A stretch of DNA of 64,000 nt from assembly GCA_020912385.1 (NCBI GenBank), contig CP087220.1, forward strand, positions 806,001-870,000, written 5' to 3'. The notes beneath the pieces were generated by a model, which saw nothing but the letters and a program-made list of their open reading frames with translations, was not told the origin of the DNA and made no database searches. Numbering within the stretch: position 1 is the stretch's first letter; each line of letters opens with the position of its first letter. Source of the stretch: Neofusicoccum parvum (Eukaryota > Ascomycota > Dothideomycetes > Botryosphaeriales > Botryosphaeriaceae). Made by a program: the position numbers and the translations under genes. This document shows, piece after piece, positions 11,021 through 21,548 of the stretch.

Positions 11021-12488
11021 ATGCCGCGCTTGCAAGTCACCCCCTGGCGCCAGCCGCCCGAGCTGCTCGCCCTCCGCGACGCGCTGTACCTGGCCGCCCG
11101 CGAGGACCGCCAGGCCGCCGTCCACCTGGTCCGCGGCCCCTGCTTGGCCCCCGCTGCATGATGACGGAGCTGTGCTCACCCCCCAAGCAGATCTCCGCGT
11201 GGAAGAGACGAGCGCCGTTGCCGCATGCTCTTGACTCGACCGCCCAGCTCGTCGATGCCACGCTCCACGACGATCCCCAGAGCGCGTCGCTCCTGGCCAT
11301 CCGCAATGCCTACTGCGCCGCCTTCAACCGGTACGCGCTTAAACTTTTTTTTCTCTCATTTCCTCCACCTCATGCCCGCCCTTGACTCGCCCCGTGGACA
11401 TGTTTCCCTTTGCGACCAAGCCGCGAAGCCCGCAGAGCTGATGCAGCCTATCCTTCGCCCTGTCTAGGTTCGTCACGGGCTTCTGCGACACGGTGCAGAA
11501 CAGCTTCAAGAAGATGTCCATGTACGACATGGCCCAGGAGCTGGACATGCCCGGCAGCTTCGTCGAGCTGCGCCATGAGGCCACGCACGAAGACCTGCCC
11601 TCTCTGCGCCGGCTCCAGATGGCCACCGAGCAGGCGCTGCAGTGGCTGTGGCACCATTACTGGGCGAAACTCGACGCTTCCTTGCAGCCACCACCTGACA
11701 ACAGGGACCAAGCCGCACCCGAGGACTCGGGTTCTTCGATCCGCGGCAGCCTGCACCGTATTCTCAAGAGCTTCGTCAGTGGGAGGCGTGAGGAAATCAA
11801 AAAAGAAGGCCCGAAGTCAGGCGTAGAGTCCCGCTTGAGCGGCGAAGCCTTGGAGCAGATTGTTGCACTAGGGGCCACGAAGAGACCACAATTGCTCCGC
11901 GATGGAGTAATCTCGCTTCTCCTTGCTGATCGAATGATTGTGCCTTCAGATGTCAGGTGGGTGCGGCGGAATGCTTTGCATGCTCAGCCTGCGACGCTGA
12001 CGGCCGATGACAGGGTGGGCGACTCCCTGGATGGTGCGTATCTAATCTGGGACAATCTGCTGTGTCGGCTGAACCTCGAATTGCAATACCTTGAGTCTTT
12101 TGTCGAGCACATGTTCCGCTACATGGTTCAGCCGCCGAAGGCTGATGCCGAGTCCGATGCATTCAAGGCCGCCATGTACGACTGGATCCTCCATGTGTTG
12201 ACTAGCGCAGCATGGTCGTCTTGTTCACACGACGTGCGCCAGACTCTCTGGTCCACCACCATGACTGCCTGCATGACCCAGCCGAGCTTCTGGTCCAAGA
12301 AGCTTGCCAAGGACTTGCTTTTGGAGGGAGACGAGGACTTCCAGGATGAGTGGCTCCCAATATTCGAGGCCAGCCTTCCCGAAGCTCCACCCGAAGGTGA
12401 GGGGGGGTCCAGCGAATCTTCTCCCAAAATTGAACTTGCGCCTGAGCCCCAATCGGACGAAGAGATGCAGGATGCGATGTACGCGTAG
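11021..12488 (+). CDS. LAS1: Las1, pre-rRNA ITS2 endonuclease
   Basis: Las1 is the HEPN-family nuclease that, with the Grc3 kinase, cuts ITS2 during 60S ribosomal subunit maturation in the nucleus. Proposed exons: 11021-11128, 11191-11330, 11468-12488 (422 aa). The start is chosen because MPRLQVTPWR followed by ELLALRDALY is the family N-terminus. The next exon gives ISAWKRR...LPHALDSTAQLVDATLHDD, and the third opens with FVTGFCDTVQNSF. The catalytic HEPN motif R-x4-H is present as LRHEATHE, encoded near 11568-11590. The C-terminal half is divergent and ends in an acidic Ser/Pro tail. Intron 1 has a weak GTCCGC donor and only 62 bp, so that junction is the least certain. No other gene is close on this strand. 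Confidence 0.88.
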
Positions 12489-13857
12489 CCAACTTCCATT
12501 CCCGCATTTCTTCATAAAATGAGACAGCCGTTGACGTTTTTAGCAACACGACGGAGTGGCCGGCGCTCCCACCCGCTGACGGCAAGACTCAGCCACGCTC
12601 CCGTGGCTGGCGGAAATGGGAAGGAGAGTGGCGATCGACCCCCATCGGCCTGACGCCTACATAACCACACTCGGTCGTTCGTCCGCGAAATATATCGAAA
12701 AGCATAACGCGAGGAATAAACCCGCAAAAGCCCTCACCTTCCTCGTTGACCACGCCAAGTCGCGGTCCTCCGTCGACGCTAGATCCGAAACCCCTCGGAA
12801 GATCGAAAAGAAAAGCTTATACTCACACATGGTCCATTGGACACCTTTACCGACGTGACCCGGGCATAGAAATCAGGGTTGTGAAACCCACGCCTCAGAT
12901 GATCTGACATAATGCTCGGATGCGCCGTACCGACTACCGAGTCGGAAGCCGCCAGCATGTGAGCGCAAGAGCGTGGGATCGGGCTTACTAGAAACACGGG
13001 ACGGATGCTCGGCTTATCTTTCTCATTTCTTCGCGTGTTAATTGTGGCACGGACTGATTAGAAAAAGCAGCACACAAAGTGGCGGCCATGTATGTCACCT
13101 CCGCGTTGCAGTAGGTCGGTTAAACGGCGCGTATTGACGCACGTCAATCTCTTAGCTCCGCTTTCTGCAGGTATGGTGCCTTCAATTCACCCGCACGCTA
13201 ATTATTTTGCAGCCCGCAAAGCTGGATGGCAATATCCGGAAGCACGCGAAAGGGTGTCGTGAGCCACTCCACCCTTACAGTCTGATCAATGTCTGTTGCG
13301 GATCTGTGCTGCAGGTGTTATGCGGGTTTCTGCGAGAGGAGAAGCGACATTTGCCCCAGCCGTGCAACCCAGGTAGGTTTCAGCGCCACGCACCAAGCCT
13401 CGTCTACATATCGAAAGCAGTGTCACCGTTTGGGAAGCATGGAAAAAGAAAACAAGACATACACTTTATGGTCCAATGCCCGACATCAACAATTGAGACT
13501 CGAGAGAAGCCACAGCTCCACTTTCTTCCTATTCTCTCTTTGGCCAGACAGCCATCGATTCAGTAGATGGCCCGATCATCTTGAGAAGTTCGCTCCCTGC
13601 CACTCCTACCATTCCGAGCACTGAGAGCTGTTGCTCCCATGTGTTGAACGTGGGAGCTGGTCGTCAGTCTACAATATCTTCTGCTGCGCCGTTTTCCACG
13701 TCAGATTTCCATCTTTATTCATCTGCCCTAGCCTCTTTTTTTTTCTCCCTCCTACCAAGCACCATTCGGCAAACCCGCATAGCGTCGTCTGAGCGAAAGC
13801 CTACTTCCGCCTCGTCGAAAAGTAGATTTGGGTAATGTTTCTCGACTACACGCCCCG
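12489..13857. other. Convergent intergenic region
   Basis: Spacer between the 3' ends of LAS1 and the SprT-like gene. It contains a T-rich run near 13736-13747 and several unrelated short frames. No tRNA, repeat or transposon is recognised. Confidence 0.5.
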
Positions 13858-16260
13858 TTACCACTCCTCCCCCCCTTCTTCCATGGCTTCATTGTACTGT
13901 TCGTTCCATTCGTCCTCCAGAGTCGCGTTTACAGCTCCACGCTTCCGCCCCGTGGCTCCCACTGTCTCTTTTGATGTTGTCGTGGCTGCGCCGCGGTTAG
14001 TGGCTGTCGTAGAGTGGTTATATGCTGGCTCAACGTGCACTTGCGGCTGCTGTTGCGATGGGTGAGGCTGGTAGTACGGGTAGAAAGGGGCTGGGGTTGG
14101 CGCCACGGGCATCGAGGAAGGGCACGGATAATAATACTGTGGACCACCCCACCATGGCGAGAACTGCTGAGGAATAATGGTTTGTGTTCCCGGTAATGGA
14201 GCTTGAGGCAAATGGGATTGGTGTAGCTGTGCGTTGTACAGGCTCCATTCGTTTGGCCACCTACCCGGATTCCCATCGACATCGCCGTGGCGATTCCCGG
14301 TATTTGTCTGCCTTCCTGTCGCCACTTGCTGTGCATACATATGCCGCGGTTGTCCTTGGGTGCTCGTACGTGGCATTGCAGAGTACTGCGGCCGCCCTCT
14401 CCAGTGCCGTCGTCGCACTAGCTCTTCCGTGTACACAATTCTCACATCCTCCAGCAACGCATGCCCTTGCTCTCCTCCCCTGACCAGAAGTCCGTTCCAT
14501 CGCTGTTTCCACGCTACATTTGTCCTCAACTTCGCCATGTTAGATACCCCTCCGGCAGATTCGTCTCGGCGTGACAGGAACGAACGAACCCAGGCGCGTA
14601 GCTGGTGCGATTGCTGCATCTTTCCGGTACCGGGAAAATATATCGCTTCAACCAGGTTGAGGGGATCCTCGTACGTGAAAGGCTGAGCAACATACAACCT
14701 ACGCAATGAGTGGGCGGCAAGCTCGGCGAAGCCAAGGGCCCTGGCGAGGTGGTAGACGCGGATGTCGTGGAATAGGTGAGCCGTCGGCTCGGGCTCACCA
14801 TCTTCATCGCCGTCGGATGCGGCGATGTGACTGTGTTTGCGGGTTCTTTTGTCCCTTGCGCGAGCTTTGATGATAGGAGGGCTGGTCCACGCTCCTCCCA
14901 CTCTTCCACACCCGTCGCCACGTCCTTCACGGCCGTCTTCCTTCGGTTTCAGAACCGGCTGGTACGAACGAGTCTTCAGAAACGACATCAACGCCCCCAA
15001 CTCCTTCCTTCCTATGTCCGCTCGTGACAGCTCAATCCAGCGCTTCCCGTTCGAAAACAATGCCGCCAGGCTTGCAAACTGCTCGACAGAGCCGCGGGGT
15101 ATCCTGATCGGCTTATCGCCACTGAGGATGAGCTCGACGTACGAGGAAGTGGAGCTGCGGCGCACTGGATGGAGGTCTCCAGCTGGAGTGCATGCATAGA
15201 GCTCCTTTCCTCGCATACATGTAGGTGCGGATAGAAAGGGGGCGCATTCGGCGGTGTACCAGGTCTCGGACGCGTCTAGGGAGATTGTGGGGACACAGGC
15301 CGGGCAGTGGCTGCAGTTGCGTGGATGACGCGGGGAGTGGATTGTGGCATTACTGCCCTTTTTGGTGCTCTTGATGACACTGGTACTGCTCATGCTTCCA
15401 GTGCTCTTCGAACTCAGAGTCGAAGCCGAGGCGCAAGACGCAGCGGCACGATCAGTTATGAATTTAGAGAAGGCACTCGGAAGCCTGTGGCCGAAGCCAA
15501 TGGGTAGTGGTCTCTCGCCACCCGTTTCGCCCTTTGCAGCCTGCGACCGTATCTCCCACAGGATAGCGGCGAAAGCGTGACCGTGGGCGAGGTGGTCGTA
15601 GTCATCGTTCTGGTCTCCCTCTTCCCAGCCATCACGGTCTTCCTCTTCATGACAGTAAGCCAGATCTCCATCATTGCCGCTGCACACAACGAGCAGATAA
15701 GCATGGATCATATGATGCAACAGCGTTCCAACAATCTCATCTCTGTTTGCGCTCCGAAGAGCCGTGGCGTTCAGCTCGATCTTGACCTCCTGGCCGAGCA
15801 GCACAGTTCTGCCCGACACCCCCTCGTCCATCCTCCCCCACTCCACCTTGACCCCCTGCTCATCCGATAGCTTGCTGTCGAATACGGCATCGCTAAGAGC
15901 AGGAAAGATCAGGCCGGGGTATCTGCGCCATTGGCGGGCTGGGACGGGATAGTTGCGGGCTAGGGTGATTGCTCGGGCAGCGGACGTGACCTTGTCGTCT
16001 ACTTTGGATGAGGAGTTGCGGAGGTGATTGATCAGATACACAACAGCGTAGTTGGTGTTCCAGGCGCCGTGCTCGAGGTCATCGTGGCAATCTTCATTAC
16101 CCGTTGATGAAAGTGATGATGGTGAGAATGGGCGTTGCTTCGGGGTGCTCTTCTTTCGGTGGTAGATAGGAGAATGGAGGCCCTGGCCTTCGTCTGAGGA
16201 CGAGGGAGGGGTCAAGGACTCGTCGGATGAAAGGGTGGAAGTGAGAAATGATCTAGCCAT
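13858..16260 (-). CDS. SprT-like domain protein with altered HExxH and BTB-like region
   Basis: Single-exon 800-aa protein. The N-terminal 50 residues are Ser-rich. Residues ~65-245 resemble a SprT-like metallopeptidase domain: helix-rich NTNYAVVYLINHLRN, a 'VEWGRMDEGVSGRTVL' strand, EIVGTLLHHMIHAYLLV (175-191) and a later LAHGHAFAAILWEI (224-237). SprT proteases use HExxH; here the equivalent is H182-H183-M-I-H186, so the catalytic Glu position is His. Both zinc-ligand histidines and the distal HGHAF remain. A Cys/His patch follows (CSHCPACVP...). Residues ~370-600 look like a BTB/POZ-BACK type fold (YVELILSGDKPIRIPRGS, then HLARALGFAELAAHSLRRLYV). The C-terminus is Gln/Pro/Tyr-rich. Probably a zinc-binding scaffold or nonstandard peptidase rather than a classical SprT; the BTB assignment is tentative. 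Confidence 0.7.
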   Translation of the reverse strand: MARSFLTSTLSSDESLTPPSSSDEGQGLHSPIYHRKKSTPKQRPFSPSSLSSTGNEDCHDDLEHGAWNTNYAVVYLINHLRNSSSKVDDKVTSAARAITLARNYPVPARQWRRYPGLIFPALSDAVFDSKLSDEQGVKVEWGRMDEGVSGRTVLLGQEVKIELNATALRSANRDEIVGTLLHHMIHAYLLVVCSGNDGDLAYCHEEEDRDGWEEGDQNDDYDHLAHGHAFAAILWEIRSQAAKGETGGERPLPIGFGHRLPSAFSKFITDRAAASCASASTLSSKSTGSMSSTSVIKSTKKGSNATIHSPRHPRNCSHCPACVPTISLDASETWYTAECAPFLSAPTCMRGKELYACTPAGDLHPVRRSSTSSYVELILSGDKPIRIPRGSVEQFASLAALFSNGKRWIELSRADIGRKELGALMSFLKTRSYQPVLKPKEDGREGRGDGCGRVGGAWTSPPIIKARARDKRTRKHSHIAASDGDEDGEPEPTAHLFHDIRVYHLARALGFAELAAHSLRRLYVAQPFTYEDPLNLVEAIYFPGTGKMQQSHQLRAWVRSFLSRRDESAGGVSNMAKLRTNVAWKQRWNGLLVRGGEQGHALLEDVRIVYTEELVRRRHWRGRPQYSAMPRTSTQGQPRHMYAQQVATGRQTNTGNRHGDVDGNPGRWPNEWSLYNAQLHQSHLPQAPLPGTQTIIPQQFSPWWGGPQYYYPCPSSMPVAPTPAPFYPYYQPHPSQQQPQVHVEPAYNHSTTATNRGAATTTSKETVGATGRKRGAVNATLEDEWNEQYNEAMEEGGEEW

Positions 16261-17249
16261 GGTGGACTATGCATACACAACAGCGTGGAGCTTCGGGGCG
16301 GCCGTCGTAGATGGGCTAGAAGATGCTCGAGTGTCTAAGAGTGGGAGTTTGTATGGAGTCAGCCTTGTCAGGAAATCTGCCATGGAGCTACGTGCTTATG
16401 ATCTTTTCACACCAAAGCATCCACTGTCCCGACCACTACGGGTGCATGTCGGTGCGTTGCCCAATCGTTTGGAGATGCGAAGGTTGTTTCCACTTGTAAA
16501 CAAACTCGTGTCACGATAGAATTTTTGTCAAACCTCACAGACAAGCGAGCCGACAGGATGATTTTGCTTGCTGCCTTGCTCCTTTGAGTACGAATCTGTA
16601 ACCGCGACTAGGTGTCAACAGACCCCGCAGATGCATCCCTTGAATTCAGTCTCTCTTAGTGCGAGCAAAGCGTTGGGTCAGTTGCACCTGCCCATTGGTG
16701 CAGCCTGACAGGTCATCAATACCTCACGGGTCTTGGAAAGGTGAGCGGTAGGTAGATTGCAGATCCACAAACGAAAACAGGACCAGTCTCCAAATGGAAT
16801 GGGGTCGCCGAGTGCGTAGCAAGCAGCGCCGCATGGGACGATTGGAAATTGATGTCGATCATGCGGCAAACGCGGATCTCTCTCGCTCTCTGACTGCAAA
16901 GGGCTGTCGTTCGGGATTCAAGGAAAAGAGAAACGCATCGGGGATATATCATTTAAAACTGCCCGTACCTGAGGTGCGTCCAGCCAACGAGAAATGAAAA
17001 GGAAAGTCATGAAAATGTACAACATCATCCGCCATATCGCATCAGAAAACTGGGGAGGGCTGAACACGTGCGATTGGTCAATTGGCGGAAGCTCCAGACC
17101 CCCTGGTCGCTTGTGGGCGGTTGTCAACCGCCGAGATCACCCGTGTCGGAAGTGAATGGAAACGAAAGCGCAAGACCTAAACCACGTCTATTTTGGCCAT
17201 TAGAGACGCCTTGCCTGTGGGATGTCCGTTAGAGAGCACGCCGCGGCCT
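16261..17249. other. Intergenic region
   Basis: Upstream of the SprT-like gene and downstream of the Mpv17/PMP22 gene, both on minus. Small frames only. No RNA gene or repeat is recognised. Confidence 0.5.
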
Positions 17250-18111
17250 TTAGTACCGCGGCCTGTCGTAGTCGTCGCGTCCACCAACAGTACTGCGGGT
17301 GTCGCCGTAGTGCTTTCTCCTGAGAGCGGCGAGCCTCTTCTTCTTGGTGTGGGCGTTGATGTAGGTGCCGATGACGAAACCGATGATGTTGAAGAACGGC
17401 ACCCAGGTCTCCTGGGGCAGGAACTTCTGGGCGAAAGCAAGAGCGATGGGCGAGGTGATCCAGCTGACCTTCATGACGGGCATGAAGCCAGCCTTGACGG
17501 TAGCGCGCACCTGGTGGAAGGTGCGAGCGCCGGCAATGATGGCCATGGAGGTGAGGTACACGGCGTTTTGGATGGGGGCGACCTGATGGTTCCAGATCAG
17601 CAGTGTCGAGGCAGGGCGCAACGGAGAAACTCACGACCAGATTGCTGACCAAGATCTGCAGGATCTTGGCCTTCAAGCTCGTCCGTCCCTGAAACATCTT
17701 TTGCAGGATCTGGATGAGCACATGGCCGAGCGGGGCGCTGATGAAGGCGCCGTAGATGGCCATCTTGGGGACGCGCGAGGTCAGGTAGCCGCCGTCCTTG
17801 TTGCGGTCGTGGGCAATCCACGAGGCAAGGAACTCCTGCAGGCCCGACAGGGTGCCCGAGGTGAGCATCTTGGTGCGCAGCGGGTTGGACTGGAGCTGCT
17901 TCAGGTAGGCCTGCGTGGGGCGGGATCAGCGCTGAGCTCTGCGCGAGGCGGAGCGGGGGGCGATGCGCACCTGGAGGTAGCCATTGGCGCCGCCGCCGCG
18001 GGTCAGGGCCTCGCCGACATCGTGGACGAGGTCGTCGTGCTTGCCGCCCTTCGGCAGCGCGGCGGAGGCGCCGGCAGTCTTGATGGACTCCTTCTCGAAC
18101 TTGACCGACAT
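17250..18111 (-). CDS. Mpv17/PMP22 family peroxisomal membrane protein (Woronin sorting-type)
   Basis: Integral membrane protein of the Mpv17/PMP22 family. In filamentous ascomycetes one member sorts Woronin-body precursors out of peroxisomes, and this sequence resembles that type. Exons on minus: 18111-17971, 17910-17635, 17582-17250 (249 aa); all introns are phase 0 with GTGCGC and GTGAGT donors. Start MSVKFEKESIK is the only ATG that leads cleanly into exon 1. Family features: YLKQLQSNPLRTKMLTSGTL after the first junction, VPKMAIYGAFISAPLGH, the intron after ILVSNLV, then VAPIQNAVYL, RTFHQVRATVKAGFMPVMKVSW and KFLPQETWVPFFNIIGF. About four membrane segments are expected. The tail is basic (KKKRLAALRRKH) and ends DRPRY. 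Divergent from the 19300 gene across a GC-rich 1.2-kb region. Confidence 0.85.
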
Positions 18112-19299
18112 GGCGGGAGGCGGGCGACGGGCGACGGGCGACGGGCGACCGAGGTGATGCGAGACCGGGCGCGACGATTGACGGGGGCCGCAGACAGGCG
18201 ACAGAGGGTCGGGAGGTGGATGGAGGGCTGGAGGTGTTTGTTGTCGCAGGCGTCGGCGTTGACCGAGGCAGGCAGCTGGGCCGCCCCAGCCCTCGGGTTT
18301 TGGCGCGTCGCGATGTGCCGGCCGGCGCCTCGCTCTGGAGCCACTGGCCGCTGGCCGGAGCCACAGCTGGCGCCAGCGCTGGCGTCGAATGCGGGGAAGC
18401 CCTCGCCCGGCAACAAAACACCGCCTGCACCCCTGCCGCGACCTCGCGCCTGCCACCGCCGTCGCTCTCAGCGGCGCCTGCCCGCCGCGCTGCCTGCGCT
18501 GCCGTGCTGCCGTGCTGCTCCCATCGGCTGCCTGCACGGCCGTCTGCCCGCCACGCCGCGCGTCTGCGACGAACGCCGCCGCGCCCCCTTCGAGCGGATG
18601 GACGAGCCGCGGCCCTGAGCGCGCGGCGAGCGGCCAGCGCTGTCGTTTGCGCACCCGGCGGCGGCAGCGGTGCTCGGCGAGGGCGCTGCGGGCGGGCGAG
18701 GGCGCGTTGGGCCTTCTGCGAGCCGTCAACGCCCGCGGGACTGGAATGCCGGATTGCGATAAGAGACGCGGAATTGGATAAGACAAAACGAACAGCCTGC
18801 TGCCTCACTGCCTCCGCCCGACAGTCGGTGAGAGCGGCGCGCGCTGCAGCGGGCGTGCAAGAGACAGCGCACGCAGCTGCGCCGGCCGCCCGTCGCTCTT
18901 GCCTATCATAAACTTCAAACAAGCTTCGCCGACACCGTTCACCACGTCCTCGCGCAGTCCCGCCCGCAGCCTCCGCCCGCCGCCCCGTCCACGCGCTCTC
19001 ATTCCTTTGCAGTCCCCAGAATGGACAAGCCCATTGTTTGAGCCCGCGAAGCCCGCTCGTCCAGACCCCCCGATTCCCTACTCCGCCGCCTCAACACCTG
19101 CCAAACGCCCCGTCGCTGCGCCCACACCCTCGCAGACTCGCCGTCGCCAGCCATTCGCTCCGCCATGCCATCCCCTCACCACCATCCGGCTCCCCTGCGC
19201 TCTGCTCCTCCCGACCCCGAGCCAGAGCCGCCGCCTGCAAAGGAGGTCTGTGTCACGCGACCTCGTCTGAGTGCAATTTGCTGATAGAGCCAGCAAAAG
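18112..19299. other. Divergent promoter region, GC-rich
   Basis: Shared upstream region of the Mpv17/PMP22 gene (minus) and the 19300 gene (plus). It is strongly GC-rich between about 18400 and 19200, with pyrimidine-rich stretches near both genes. The 441-codon minus frame crossing it (17597-18922) is rejected as a composition artefact that overlaps real exons. Confidence 0.5.
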
Positions 19300-20762
19300 A
19301 TGGCCGCATCCGACAAGACTCCGGGCCTTGCCCATTTCCCCAAGCCGCCGCGTTCCTCGTTCAAGCCGACATGCACTCACGTCACCATGGTCCGCGCCTA
19401 CGGCGCCACCTGCCAGAACTGCAACCGCAAGTCGCCCCTGGGCTGGGTCTGGCAGTGCGCCTGCGACGAAGGCGATGACCCATGGACCATTATCGCTACC
19501 CACCAGTCTGCTGCCGCCGCTTGCGACCCGGCTGACCCCATCAGCAAGATGAAAGCTCTCACTCTGAACCAGTCTGTCATCGACCAGGCTGAGAGCGGCC
19601 TGTACACGCCCGAACAGATCGAGCGCCTCATCAGCCAGAAGCAGCAGGTCATGCATGTCATCAACAGCCAGAGCCCCGACAAGGCCGCTGAAGGTGATGT
19701 CCGGCCGTCAACCAGAAAGCCCTCTTTTCTTGCTAACGTAAGCTTCAAAGACTTCCGCGCCAAGTCCCAGTCTCCCAGTGAAACGGCAGTCGCAAAGGAG
19801 CGGGCGAGGCACATGAGAACTGTGCACCCCCGTTGCCGGTACAAGTGCTGCCAGGCGTGCCGTGCCGACTTCAGGGTAAGCAGTGCTGTACGCAGCGACA
19901 TGGAGATTTGGAGCATTCATCCAGACCCGTCTTATACCTGTCCTCACGTGTGCTCGCATCCGGAGGAGCCCCCCAGCTTTCTTCGTTCTTGTCCGCTTTG
20001 CGTTCCATCACTGATGCTTTCTTTCAGGCCCGCTCCTTCGAGTCCTTCGACGCAGTGTTCGGCGGGGAAGTAAAGCCCTTGCGCCCAGCCGATGTTGCCA
20101 ATTTGCCGGTCCAGGACGCCAAGGTTATGAGCAACATAGGCATGAGTAACGTAGACATGAGCAGCACGGCCATGAGCAACACAGGCATGAGCCCCCCTCT
20201 TCTGATGACAAAGAGTTCGTTCTCTACCGACTCTGGAGACAGCGAACCCGCGGAGAGCGTACGCACCTGGAAGACCACCGATTCCGCACTCGACTTCCGC
20301 AACCGCGAGACTATGCAAGCCAGAACCTTCTACAGAGTCGAGCCTATGAACGACATGGACTACATGTACCACAACCTCAATGACTACTCGTTCGGCCGCA
20401 ACTTTCGCAGCAGCATGTCCCATGCCGTAAAGTACGTCTTTCGCAAGCGCCGCGACTCTTCTTCAGAAGGTTCCGCAGTCACCTTACCTGTAGCTCGTTC
20501 CATCAAGTCCTCGTCTTCTAAGAACCCTCAAGACTCCGGTCTCAGTCTTCCAAGGTCCTTCTTTTCTCGCCGCAACCCCTCTACATGTGCTGTAGCTCCC
20601 AGCACTATCATCCGCGGAGGAATCCCAACGCCTGCCCCTACTTGCTCTACCGATGACACCAGCAGTATTTCCGATGCGGACGGTGGCGTCAGTCTCACCG
20701 AGGAGTCTGCTGAGCTTCACAAGCCTGATCTCGTGCCCCAGGGCATCATGGCTCAAGCTTGA
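19300..20762 (+). CDS. Fungal protein of unknown function with Cys motifs
   Basis: Two exons, 19300-19875 and 20028-20762, give 436 aa; the 152-bp intron has GTAAGC and TTTCAG borders. Residues ~24-55 hold a Cys/His cluster ending CQNCNRKSPLGWVWQCAC, which suggests a small zinc-binding element. A second cluster, CRYKCCQAC (about 179-187), sits just before the intron and continues into RSFESFDAVFGGEV, so the motif spans the splice site and supports the gene model. Residues ~226-247 are a Met-Ser-Asn micro-repeat (MSNIG/MSNVD/MSSTA/MSNTG). The C-terminal part is Ser-rich with basic patches and an acidic end. I recognise the Cys-rich pattern as recurring in Dothideomycete hypothetical proteins but know no function. 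Confidence 0.75.
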
Positions 20763-21548
20763 ATAGACACAAAGAAAGAGGCACTCTGGCTTTCTGTTTG
20801 GCGATCTTGGCGCATTAAGGCTCTCCGGCACTAAAGCGTATATCATTCCAACGGCTAGCATGGTTCGGTGTATCATTACAGGCTTTTCTTTTCGGCTTTC
20901 TTTTATTGGGATCCTCGCTTCGGCCTCGGAATGGATTGCGGGAACTTCGAGATTTCTAATTGCTCTCAATGCTGTTTCTTTCTCGGCTTTTTCTTGGCTC
21001 GCGGAGCTATACAACGGACAGTACAGTCGTATCTTCAGCATAAAGGGAACATTGACTCGGGAGCTATTGCTTAGTGTACTATTTGAATAATGAGATATCC
21101 ACAAGGAATTGCAGTATCAACTGACGCTACCAAGGTTCACGCAGGGCCAAGCTGGGTGAAGTCAATATGTCCATCTAGGTAGGCTTTACACATTTTTCTA
21201 GTGCTCTTTGGTTCCTGGACGAATGCTCCCACTCTCCATGCAGGTGTCTTTCAGTCGTATAGTTGCAACACTTTTCAAGGACTCCTCGAAGCTATTGAGT
21301 TATGGTTGCAGACCGAAAAAGGAGGTGTCGGCCACATGATCATTGATAACTCTATTGCCTAGAAGGAACAAATCGATACTACAAATGCTGTGGGCTACCT
21401 TTTGGCACAAAACATCTCTCTTAAGGTTTTGTCTAATCCATGTCCCCTACTTCTCTTTTTCCATTTCATGATCAACGCCTTTGATGTGGCCAAATACTCC
21501 ACGCCATAAAGCTATTCAGCTCAGAAAAAGAAAATACCACTATTCTCA
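20763..21548. other. Convergent intergenic region
   Basis: 3' flanks of the Cys-motif gene and the ABC transporter gene face each other here. Moderate GC, nothing recognisable. Confidence 0.5.

Noticed and set aside
17597..18922. 441-codon minus frame
   Set aside because: Runs across real Mpv17/PMP22 exons in another frame and into the GC-rich promoter; low-complexity Arg/Ala/Pro protein.
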